This document shows positions 8,113-15,217 of a DNA stretch of 64,000 nt, in pieces (position 1 is the first letter of the stretch; each line of letters opens with the position of its first letter). This DNA is from Vibrio bivalvicida (GTDB lineage: Bacteria > Pseudomonadota > Gammaproteobacteria > Enterobacterales > Vibrionaceae), in the NCBI RefSeq assembly GCF_001399455.2, contig NZ_LLEI02000006.1, positions 1 to 64,000 of the forward strand, written 5' to 3'. Position numbers and translations under genes: made by a program. The notes beneath the pieces were generated by a model. It ran no database searches, had not been told where the DNA came from, and worked only from the letters and a program-made list of their open reading frames with translations.

Positions 8113-9420
8113 ATGCATTCAAGGAATACTGTAGTGTTGAGTTTAGTTGTACTCGTTCATAGAGGAAGGTCTTCATTTGATCAGATAGACAAGGAATGTA
8201 AGAAACTAGGAGTAAACATACTTCTAGTTTCTTCTTCTACTGGTAATGAAGCCCTAGATAAAGAGTTACTGGAACGTGCCCACGAAGCGTATTTTTCGAC
8301 CAACCATACACTCACTTATGCAGAAGTGAGTGACTGTTTGAAGGCGTTTAGTTCAGCTGGGTATAAGTTGATTGGTTGTATTTCCGTGTGGGAAGGTTAC
8401 CGAGAAATTATGGCTGAAATAAACGGCATGTTGAAAGCCAATGATATATCAGTCGATGTGGTTCGTTTGCTTAGAGATAAGTATAGATTGAGGAAAAAGC
8501 TTCAAAAGCTTGGTGTGTCAAACGTATATTGTGATGTTTTGAGCGAAGGTATATTGGAGAAAGCAAAACTTTCAGTATCAGAGTACTATATAAAACCCCG
8601 TTTTGGCATAGCTTCATATGGAGCTTTTAAAGTCACTCAAGACATAACATGGGGCAGCATCAGCTGTTTAAAAAGTGAGATTTCTTTAGACAAAGCACAT
8701 AATCATTGCTTTGGGAACTTAGACTTCATTATCGAAGACTATTTAGACGGCACGGAATATAGCTTTGAAGTGTTTGTTGATAAAAAAAACACTTGCACCA
8801 TTGCGATTCATGAGAAAGTCGAAATGAGAAGTGCAATGCATACAACGTTGGAGTCTGCTCTTATTTCGCCACCTATTTCGCTGCCTATCACTGAGCAATT
8901 GAAAGCTACTGGCTGGATAGAGTCTGTGTTTGATGCGATTGGAATTGAAACAGGTTGCTTTCATGTGGAAGCCAAGAAAACTAATCGAGGCTGGGAACTA
9001 ATTGAAATCAACCCTCGAATTGGTGGAAGCTACATACCCGATAGTGTTTATTTAACATCAAAAATATCCTTACTTTCATGTTGGATTCGGAGTTTGAACA
9101 CTGAACTTTGTGAAGGCGTTTTACTTCAAGCCCGTAGAAGCGAAATTGAACAGGACAACAGCAATAAAAAGACAAGTGCCTTTTTTCGGATTTATTACGG
9201 TAAACCTGGGAAGAAAATAACTGATGTAAATTTCGTTCCTAAAATAGAACCAATAGCACAAGAATTTTTTTTCACTGAAGGGGATGTTTATCCCACAAAG
9301 AGCTGTGAGGTGTTCTTAGGTCACTGCCTATGGTCATTAAATTCAAGTGAAACAAGAAGATCTGCTATAGAAGAACTGACTAATAATTCAGAATCGTACT
9401 TGGATGTCACTTACGATTAG
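8113..9420 (+). CDS. ATP-grasp ligase 3 of the island
   Basis: A 435-residue ATP-grasp enzyme and last gene of the operon. Visible elements: an N-terminal alpha/beta region, the ATP-binding lysine in YYIKPRFGIASYG (K161), EDYLDGTEYSFEVF at 208-221, HVEAK from 284, and a canonical metal-binding motif EINPRIGG at 298-305. Unlike ligases 1 and 2, it keeps the Glu-x-Asn-x-Arg pattern. The C-terminal roughly 120 residues would form a substrate-specific lid. The gene ends 8 nt before the right copy of the IS-end-like repeat, so any further operon genes would have been lost there. Substrate unknown. Confidence 0.85.
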   Translation: MHSRNTVVLSLVVLVHRGRSSFDQIDKECKKLGVNILLVSSSTGNEALDKELLERAHEAYFSTNHTLTYAEVSDCLKAFSSAGYKLIGCISVWEGYREIMAEINGMLKANDISVDVVRLLRDKYRLRKKLQKLGVSNVYCDVLSEGILEKAKLSVSEYYIKPRFGIASYGAFKVTQDITWGSISCLKSEISLDKAHNHCFGNLDFIIEDYLDGTEYSFEVFVDKKNTCTIAIHEKVEMRSAMHTTLESALISPPISLPITEQLKATGWIESVFDAIGIETGCFHVEAKKTNRGWELIEINPRIGGSYIPDSVYLTSKISLLSCWIRSLNTELCEGVLLQARRSEIEQDNSNKKTSAFFRIYYGKPGKKITDVNFVPKIEPIAQEFFFTEGDVYPTKSCEVFLGHCLWSLNSSETRRSAIEELTNNSESYLDVTYD

Positions 9421-9428
9421 AGCAGTAG

Positions 9429-9474
9429 TACTGGAAACTTATAAAACTGTGGCCAATTTTAGTTGACCACTACA
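9429..9474. repeat. IS-end-like repeat, right copy
   Basis: Near-identical to 9-55 and in the same orientation; both copies end in CCACTACA. Only about 46 bp of the putative IS end remain, and they abut the stop codon of the last island gene. Together the two copies mark the island as a unit bounded by direct repeats. Confidence 0.6.
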
Positions 9475-9867
9475 CTGTGTGGGATTTACTCGGAAGCTTG
9501 TGAGAGGCTCTTTGAGGCACTTTCAGATACGTTCTAGAGTTAAAGAACAAAGTAGGGGAGGTAGGGCAGTGATTTGAGTCGTGGTGAAAATGGGTCTAAG
9601 ATAGTTGAGAGAGAAACTACGGTATAAGTCCACTATTCGTCCACACTTAATCCACCCAAAATTGATGTGGTTATAGTGGGTTCAGGTAAAGTGGCTAAGT
9701 TTCAGTAAGTTGAAGAGAATTGAGAGCGTTTTTGAAGGCTCAAAAACGGTGAAACCCCGATGTTGGTAGCATCGGGGTTTCGAATTTTTAGACTTCTCGG
9801 ATGGTAAGGCCGATTATCTTATATGCAAAAGGCTGGATTTAATCCGAATTAATTCCTTGGTAGGGAA
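9475..9867. terminator. Non-coding stretch with two hairpins
   Basis: No gene is supported between the island and rplY. Two hairpins are visible: CGTTTTTGA/TCAAAAACG at 9727-9735/9740-9748 and a perfect 12-bp stem GAAACCCCGATG/CATCGGGGTTTC at 9751-9762/9770-9781. The second is about 90 nt downstream of the rplY stop on the minus strand and probably terminates rplY. It may also stop rightward transcription from the island. The rest (9475-9726) shows nothing recognisable. Confidence 0.55.
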
Positions 9868-10146
9868 TTAGATGCGGATGAAGTCCATGTGCTCAACTTT
9901 TGGCTTGTAAGCGTGACGTTGAACGTCTTGTGGCTTAACTTTAACTTCAGCGCCGTCGATCACTAGAACTAGACCTTCGTAGAACTCAGGCTTGTCCATT
10001 TGGTTCATAACTTCATCGTGGTTAAGAACGATAGATACTGCTGCTTCTTCACCGCCGTATACAACTGCAGGGAATTTACCAGCGTGACGTAGGCGGCGGC
10101 TCGCACCTTTACCTAGTTCAGTACGTACTACTGCTTCAAATTTCAT
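9868..10146 (-). CDS. rplY: 50S ribosomal protein L25
   Basis: A 92-residue protein matching the short bacterial L25 (bL25) that binds 5S rRNA. It starts [20 protein letters not shown], continues through [10 protein letters not shown] and ends HMDFIRI, typical of gammaproteobacterial L25 and without the C-terminal CTC extension. In enterobacteria rplY is near radD, rsuA and bcr, which are found here at 22.9-26.8 kb. The 5' leader contains a strong hairpin (see the next entry). Confidence 0.96.
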   Translation of the reverse strand: MKFEAVVRTELGKGASRRLRHAGKFPAVVYGGEEAAVSIVLNHDEVMNQMDKPEFYEGLVLVIDGAEVKVKPQDVQRHAYKPKVEHMDFIRI

Positions 10147-10181
10147 AGTATTACTCTCAAAAATATAAGATTTTCATGATC

Positions 10182-10208
10182 ACACTAACAATGCGACCTT
10201 GTTAGTGT
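10182..10208 (-). promoter_or_regulatory. Hairpin in the rplY 5' leader
   Basis: A perfect 10-bp stem, ACACTAACAA/TTGTTAGTGT (10182-10191 and 10199-10208) with a 7-nt loop, lies 36 to 62 nt upstream of the rplY ATG. In E. coli and relatives rplY has been reported to be autogenously controlled through its 5' leader. This hairpin is a candidate for an equivalent element in Vibrio. Whether it lies inside the transcript was not established. Confidence 0.45.
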
Positions 10209-10322
10209 TCTAAACGCTGAAGAGAAATTGGTAGTAACTCTTCAAGCGAGCGCGGATACTATCACTCTATCGGTTTCCTAGCAACTCAAAATCATCTGGA
10301 TCAACGATTTTAAGGGCAATTA

Positions 10323-10346
10323 GAATCAATCGGTTAAGATTGATTC
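10323..10346. repeat. Inverted repeat between rplY and glycosyltransferase
   Basis: GAATCAATC/GATTGATTC (10323-10331 and 10338-10346) form a 9-bp inverted repeat with a 6-nt spacer in the divergent intergenic region 10147-10490. It could be an operator or an RNA hairpin. Nothing else recognisable was seen in this 344-bp region. Confidence 0.35.
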
Positions 10347-10490
10347 AACCCATTCAAAATAGAAGCCGAAAATACGCTCAAATCGTATGAACCGAATCTG
10401 AATAGAAACCTCACCGCTGGTTAAGTCTCGCTCCGTTATTCTGCATCTCAAGTTAACAAAAAACGCTACTTATTGAGAGAGGAACATACT

Positions 10491-11222
10491 ATGAAACCAG
10501 TCAGTATTGTCGTGATTACACTAAATGAAGAGAAGCGCATCGGTCGATTGATGGAGGATCTAAGCAAGCAGACTCATAAAGAGTTTGAGGTGATTCTCGT
10601 TGATTCAAACAGTGAAGATGCAACACGTGAAGTCGCAGCGGCTTACGAAGCATCATTACCAGAACTCACCATTCATAAAATGGAAAAAAGAGGCGTCAGC
10701 TTAGGCCGTAATACCGGAGCGCAGCTTGCTAAACATGAGCGCTTGTTGTTCTTAGATGCTGATGTTCAATTGTCGCCAAACTTTCTTGCTAATGCGCTTA
10801 GCCAGCTAGAAGAAAAACAGCTAGAAGTGGCGGGTGTTTACATGGGTGCGAAAGACTTACCTCTAGCACACAAGCTTGGCTATGGGTTGTTTAACTTAGG
10901 CTTATTTATCACACAGTTTGTTTTTCCTACCGCAGTTGGGGCGTGTATTTTCTCGACAAAGCGCGTACATGAACAGCTAAATGGTTTTGATGAGCAAATC
11001 GTACTTTGTGAAGATTGTGACTACGTAAAACGTGCCAGCAAAACATGGCGATTCCGCTTCTTGCCGCTGACCTTTGGGTTTGACCCAAGACGACTCGATG
11101 AAGAAGGCGTGTTCAAAATGGGAGCGACTTACCTTAAAGCGAATGCTCGACGTCTTTTCTTTGGAGAAATGCGCAACAACGAGATGGAATACAAATTCGG
11201 CCATTATAAAGAGCAGCAATAA
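10491..11222 (+). CDS. Glycosyltransferase family 2
   Basis: About 243 residues, beginning MKPVSIVVITLNEEKRIGRL with the GT-A nucleotide-sugar binding fold, VDSNSEDAT, and the metal-binding DxD-like motif in LFLDADV. A later segment (GFDEQIVLCEDCDYVKRA) is the usual acceptor or catalytic acidic region. It probably transfers sugar to a lipid or surface glycan; donor and acceptor are unknown. The ATG at 10491 was chosen because GAGAGAGGAA precedes it; an in-frame TTG lies upstream at 10473. It is followed after 14 nt by the DedA-LssY gene, suggesting a two-gene operon. Confidence 0.85.
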   Translation: MKPVSIVVITLNEEKRIGRLMEDLSKQTHKEFEVILVDSNSEDATREVAAAYEASLPELTIHKMEKRGVSLGRNTGAQLAKHERLLFLDADVQLSPNFLANALSQLEEKQLEVAGVYMGAKDLPLAHKLGYGLFNLGLFITQFVFPTAVGACIFSTKRVHEQLNGFDEQIVLCEDCDYVKRASKTWRFRFLPLTFGFDPRRLDEEGVFKMGATYLKANARRLFFGEMRNNEMEYKFGHYKEQQ

Positions 11223-11236
11223 ACGAGTAATTGAGT

Positions 11237-12529
11237 ATGTTTGAAGGATTCAGCTTATTCGTCGGGGCTTTACTAGATGCGTTAATTGGCCCCAATTTGT
11301 TTGTCCCGGGCGAGCCGTTCTTGCTCGCCGCGGGATACCAACTGCAACAAGGGATTGTAACTGGCGTTATCGCGGTATTGTTGGGAGGCTTTATCGGTGA
11401 TCAAGTCAGCTACTTTATCGGCAGAAAGATGGGTATCCCCGCTCAGAAAAAACTAATTCGCTGGCAGCCCAAAACACGTCGCCCTATTGCTAGGTGTCGC
11501 CATCTGATGGCCAAAAAGGGTAACTATGTACTGGCGTTCGCTAGACTGCTTGGACCCGTTGCCTGGGTTGTCCCTTTTGTTGCGGGCTCTCAAAAAATTA
11601 CTTGGGTTCGATTTAGTTTATACTCGACCATTGGGCTACTTCTCGGTGTCGGTCAATTTGTCGCTTGGGGTTATCTATTTGGATACGGAATAGATAAATT
11701 CCCTTTACTCAACGAGATCAAAATATTTATTGTTGAGCATAAGGCCACCTTAGTTGCTTTCGGGGTAAGTATTGGCTTCTACCTTATCGGCAGGAAACTC
11801 GGTTGGCGTTTGATGTTTACCAAATTCACCGCTTTTTTGGTTGCAGCCATTCTTTATGCTAATTACGCCCATTTCTTTTTTTATTCGGATGACTTTGCAT
11901 CGAAAGTAAATGTGGCTGAACAAACAACAAGTAAACCACGGCTGACAATTGACGATCTTTTTTTAAAAGCCTATCCAGGTAAGTCAGCGGTGTTTGATGC
12001 CCAAGCTATCAACGTCGCGTATGTTGGCAACAATCCTCGTAATCTTATGGCAGAGTTAGGTTGGATTGAAAATAAAACCTTCTCGAGAAATGATTTAGAG
12101 TTAACAGACTATGTTCATCTACTGAAATCTAACACGCCACCAGTTTCAGATTTGTTTTGGAATGGGGTGCCACAAGAAATGGCATTTCAGTTGCCGGGTA
12201 ATCTTTTAAAGCGCAGTCACATTCGTTGGTGGCAAGCAGGCCTTGATTCAAGTACAAATGAAAATCTGTGGGTAGGGGCGCTTAGTTATGATGATGGTTT
12301 GCAACTCACGCCATATTCAGGGATTGTCACCATACTTCATAGTATTGACCCAAATGTAGATCTTGAAAGAGATAAGCTTGCGGAACAAGTGTTGAGCACG
12401 ACGACGAATATATCGATAGATCTTGCGGCATATCATCCGCCAACGACTCTAGATAACGAGCATGACTACTATACCGATGGTCGAGTGTTGGTAATTAAGA
12501 GCGAAACTACCTCTCGATCAGAAATATAA
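11237..12529 (+). CDS. DedA family membrane protein with LssY C-terminus
   Basis: About 430 residues. The N-terminal half is a DedA/VTT-type integral membrane domain with LFVPGEPFLLAAGY and GDQVSYFIGRKMG, followed by further membrane segments to about residue 215. The C-terminal half (about 230-425) resembles the soluble LssY C-terminal domain found fused to DedA or PAP2 domains. DedA proteins are implicated in lipid-carrier or phospholipid flipping; the role of LssY is unclear. ATG at 11237 is used; a TTG two codons upstream is possible. The pairing with a glycosyltransferase suggests work on a lipid-linked glycan (inference). Confidence 0.78.
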   Translation: MFEGFSLFVGALLDALIGPNLFVPGEPFLLAAGYQLQQGIVTGVIAVLLGGFIGDQVSYFIGRKMGIPAQKKLIRWQPKTRRPIARCRHLMAKKGNYVLAFARLLGPVAWVVPFVAGSQKITWVRFSLYSTIGLLLGVGQFVAWGYLFGYGIDKFPLLNEIKIFIVEHKATLVAFGVSIGFYLIGRKLGWRLMFTKFTAFLVAAILYANYAHFFFYSDDFASKVNVAEQTTSKPRLTIDDLFLKAYPGKSAVFDAQAINVAYVGNNPRNLMAELGWIENKTFSRNDLELTDYVHLLKSNTPPVSDLFWNGVPQEMAFQLPGNLLKRSHIRWWQAGLDSSTNENLWVGALSYDDGLQLTPYSGIVTILHSIDPNVDLERDKLAEQVLSTTTNISIDLAAYHPPTTLDNEHDYYTDGRVLVIKSETTSRSEI

Positions 12530-12650
12530 AACTTGCCTACAAGTAAAATGCTGCCTAGAGATGAGTAAGAGTTTGCTTTAGAGGTCAACGTTTTTCTCGA
12601 ATGCGACGAGTCTATTCAGACACAAACTAGGTATTTAAATTGAACAACTC

Positions 12651-12684
12651 AGAGCCCAGCATTACGCTGGGCTCTTCCATTTTA
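12651..12684 (+). terminator. Rho-independent terminator after DedA-LssY gene
   Basis: A perfect 10-bp stem AGAGCCCAGC/GCTGGGCTCT (12651-12660 and 12666-12675) is followed by a T-rich tail. Confidence 0.75.
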
Positions 12685-12735
12685 TGATTTTTAAGATATG
12701 GTTAAGGGAATAATATAAAAATCAGATTATTATCT

Positions 12736-13386
12736 ATGTTGCTGATAAACAATAAATACATTCTCAACGCTATAACGGGGACGCTAGAAGAGCGAGACAG
12801 TGGTATCAAAGTCGCGCTGGGCAGTAACGAAGTCGCTTTGCTGCAGTTTATGATTGAACACCCCAACAAGCCGCTATCAAAAGCTCAGCTTCTTGATGAG
12901 GTTTGGTACAAAAAAGGGGTTGTGGTTGAAGAAAGCAGCCTATTACACACAGTATCGACATGCCGTAAAGCACTCGAAGACCGCAGCGGAGAGATTATTA
13001 CCACCGTTCGGGGTGTTGGCTACCAGTTTAATGGACATGTTGAAAGCTACCAACCGAAAGAGATAGAGTCTCCAATCATTAAGCGCGAGTCGAGCGCTGA
13101 TGAGCCAAAACAGCTCAAACGTAACAATACCGTCTATTTAATCGCATTTACACTGAGTGCTGCCATTGGATTTATGGCCTATACGTTGTTTAGTTCGCCT
13201 TGGGTAGAGGCTGATTATCAGGAAAGTAGATATGTGGGTTGTGTTATTCCTCAACCGGGGAAAGATGAGCCAATGGTTATGAATAATGTCCGAGCCTTTA
13301 CTTCTGAAAATCAAACCATATTGGTTGATCAAGATGGTCGCTCGATCAGCTTTATTCCATCTGATGTGGAGGTGGATTGTGAATAG
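12736..13386 (+). CDS. ToxR-like membrane transcription regulator, pair 1
   Basis: A 216-residue one-component regulator. Residues 1-100 form an OmpR/ToxR-type winged-helix DNA-binding domain (LLDEVWYKKGVVVEESSLLHTVSTCRKAL and VRGVGYQF regions). A linker is followed by one membrane helix at about 132-152 and a short periplasmic tail of about 60 residues with only two cysteines, C169 and C215. The tail contains DQDGRSISF, matched in the paralogue at 18278. The next gene overlaps by 8 nt, an arrangement like toxRS, tcpPH and vtrAC. It likely senses an envelope signal and regulates the adjacent RND pump (inference). No clear Shine-Dalgarno precedes the ATG. Confidence 0.8.
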   Translation: MLLINNKYILNAITGTLEERDSGIKVALGSNEVALLQFMIEHPNKPLSKAQLLDEVWYKKGVVVEESSLLHTVSTCRKALEDRSGEIITTVRGVGYQFNGHVESYQPKEIESPIIKRESSADEPKQLKRNNTVYLIAFTLSAAIGFMAYTLFSSPWVEADYQESRYVGCVIPQPGKDEPMVMNNVRAFTSENQTILVDQDGRSISFIPSDVEVDCE

Positions 13387-13828
13387 AAAAGTTCTAGCTG
13401 GCAGTATTGCTTCGGGTTTGATCATTGGTGCCTTAGCAGGGGGCGTCAATTCACCGACTATCACCCAAGCGTTTCAAAGTGAGACCAGTTTGTTGGTTAA
13501 ATCGGAAGACAATATCCATCTTATTAAGATGAAGTCAGCGATTAGTCTTAAACGTTCAGGTCAATATGAAATGTTTTTTTTGACAGAGGGGGATGTCGGC
13601 TTTAACTCGGCGGGAGAATATCATTTTACCCGTTACGGGCTTTCTCTGATGCCAACCACATCCGAGCAAGTCTTACCTTCTTCGCAACAAGTCTCGCTGC
13701 TGGAAACGATGTTTTCGCAGCGTGGCATGCATTCATTAGAAGAGCTTAAAGTAATTCCATACTCGCAAGAACGGATGATTCTAGTCGCTCCAAGATACTC
13801 ATATTTGTTTTCAAAGCGCGCAGAATAA
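13379..13828 (+). CDS. ToxS/VtrC-like partner protein, pair 1
   Basis: About 149 residues, starting at GTG 13379 inside the end of the ToxR-like gene. The N-terminus (VLAGSIASGLIIGALAGG) is a signal anchor or membrane helix; the rest would be periplasmic. The segment with YEMFFLTEGDVGFNSAGEYHF aligns by eye with YGVFAMLPQSQVGFSGKGQYSM in the protein at 18963, so the two are diverged homologues. By position it is the periplasmic partner of the upstream regulator, comparable to ToxS, TcpH or VtrC. The last two form lipocalin-like domains that can bind bile salts. Ligand unknown. Confidence 0.68.
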   Translation: MNRKVLAGSIASGLIIGALAGGVNSPTITQAFQSETSLLVKSEDNIHLIKMKSAISLKRSGQYEMFFLTEGDVGFNSAGEYHFTRYGLSLMPTTSEQVLPSSQQVSLLETMFSQRGMHSLEELKVIPYSQERMILVAPRYSYLFSKRAE

Positions 13829-13850
13829 AGTCATTAATCAGTTTTAAATC

Positions 13851-13883
13851 GCCGCGGCAATTTCAGGTTGTCGCGGCTTTTTT
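13851..13883 (+). terminator. Terminator after ToxR/ToxS-like pair 1
   Basis: GCCGCG-CAA pairs with TTG-CGCGGC (with one mismatch) and is followed by a run of seven T, separating pair 1 from the pump operon. Confidence 0.7.
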
Positions 13884-13952
13884 GTATGCAAATCCTTTTA
13901 AAACAATGACTTGATTTTTATTAAGCTTCGTTAAGGATTAATCATTATCTGG

Positions 13953-13976
13953 CTGACAAAACGCTAACTTTGTCAG
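13953..13976. promoter_or_regulatory. Inverted repeat upstream of the RND adaptor
   Basis: CTGACAAA and TTTGTCAG (13953-13960 and 13969-13976) form a perfect 8-bp inverted repeat with an 8-nt spacer, about 50 nt before the adaptor ATG. The size and placement fit an operator. A TATAAC hexamer at 13989-13994 could be a -10 element. The binding protein is unknown; the flanking ToxR-like proteins are candidates. Confidence 0.45.
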
Positions 13977-14026
13977 GAAAATCTTAGGTATAACAAGCGA
14001 CAACTTCCATCAATCAGAGTCGCACT

Positions 14027-15217
14027 ATGAAAAATACTAAGACTTTATCCCTGTCTATTTTCTGTATTGGAACCATTGTTATTGGTTCAACTGCTTTTGC
14101 AGAAACTATGGAAAGTGTCCCTGTTACTGTCGAGATCGCGAAACAACAGGTAACGACTTCTACTATCGAAGAAGTTGGTAAACTAAAAGCGACAGACTCC
14201 GCTGCATTAACATTTAGTGCAGGCGAAAAACTAAAGCAACTTAATTTCAATGACGGCGATGTTGTTAAAAAAGGCGAGCTCATTGCTCAACTTGATGACT
14301 CGCAAGCGAAAGCTGAGTTAGACAAAGCAGAAAGCTCTTTGGCACTTGCGGAGTCAAAACTGGCGCGTGTAATAGCGCTATTAAAGAAACAACCTGATTC
14401 TATGTCTGCTCAAGATGTCGAAGAGTTAAAGCAGCAAGCGAGTTTGGCCAAAGCTGATTTCAGACAAAAGAAAACAGAACTACAAAACTACCAGCTTGTT
14501 GCCCCTTTTGATGGTCAGTTGACTAACTTTACGCACTCAGTGGGTAGCCGAGTGGAGGCTGCAACTGCTTTAGTTAGCCTCATCAAACTCGATCCGGTTG
14601 AAGTGCATTACTCAATTTCTCAAGCAGAGGTAGGCACAGCGCAACTTGGTCAACAAGTTGCGGTAAAAGTGGATGCTTATGGTGAAACTGAGTTTACCGG
14701 CACAGTTGATTACATTGCTCCATTGGTTGACGAAAACTCAGGCCGAGTCGAGGTACATGCACACTTAGACAACAGTGATAACAAACTGGTACCTGGAATG
14801 TTCGCCAAGGTATCGCAAAATCTTGGTGATTCGTCAGATGATGTGGTGGTTTCTCAAACTGCAGTTGACACGTCAGGTGATCAGCGATTTGTTTGGGTAG
14901 TTGAAAACAATAGGGCAACCAAGCGTTCGGTAGAGCTTGGGCAGAATACCAATGATGGTTACGTTGTGATTGTTTCTGGACTAAACATCGGAGAGCATGT
15001 CGTGGTTACAGGTCGTCAAAACTTACATCAAGACGTCAAAGTGGCTATTCAACGAACCAAGTCTCCCGTTACTTTACCCACTAGAGCCTTACCAGCTCAG
15101 CCTCAGCAAAAAGAACAGCAAGCAAAACCAGTCGCTGAAGCTCCTAACAAAGAAGCAACTCAAATCGTCGAGCCTAAAACGGACGAGTCGCCGGAGGTAA
15201 CGAATGAAGCTGCCTGA
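14027..15217 (+). CDS. RND efflux periplasmic adaptor (MFP)
   Basis: A 396-residue membrane fusion protein. It has a signal peptide ending near AFAE, then barrel-sandwich halves (AGEKLKQLNFNDGDVVKKGELIAQLDD region and VAPFDGQLTNFTHSVGSRV region) separated by a coiled-coil hairpin at about 95-150, followed by beta-barrel and membrane-proximal domains. After about residue 345 there is a Pro/Gln/Glu-rich, low-complexity tail. It links the inner-membrane RND permease to an outer-membrane TolC-type channel, which is not encoded in this operon. Its last codons overlap the permease start by 14 nt. Confidence 0.9.
   Translation: MKNTKTLSLSIFCIGTIVIGSTAFAETMESVPVTVEIAKQQVTTSTIEEVGKLKATDSAALTFSAGEKLKQLNFNDGDVVKKGELIAQLDDSQAKAELDKAESSLALAESKLARVIALLKKQPDSMSAQDVEELKQQASLAKADFRQKKTELQNYQLVAPFDGQLTNFTHSVGSRVEAATALVSLIKLDPVEVHYSISQAEVGTAQLGQQVAVKVDAYGETEFTGTVDYIAPLVDENSGRVEVHAHLDNSDNKLVPGMFAKVSQNLGDSSDDVVVSQTAVDTSGDQRFVWVVENNRATKRSVELGQNTNDGYVVIVSGLNIGEHVVVTGRQNLHQDVKVAIQRTKSPVTLPTRALPAQPQQKEQQAKPVAEAPNKEATQIVEPKTDESPEVTNEAA

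Noticed and set aside
9751..9781. Perfect 12-bp palindrome as an attachment site for the island
   Set aside because: No second copy was seen and no integrase is present; its position after rplY fits a terminator better.
15168..15217. Possible frameshift at the adaptor/permease junction
   Set aside because: The 14-nt overlap is a normal operon junction; both frames are intact and the permease begins with the usual first helix.
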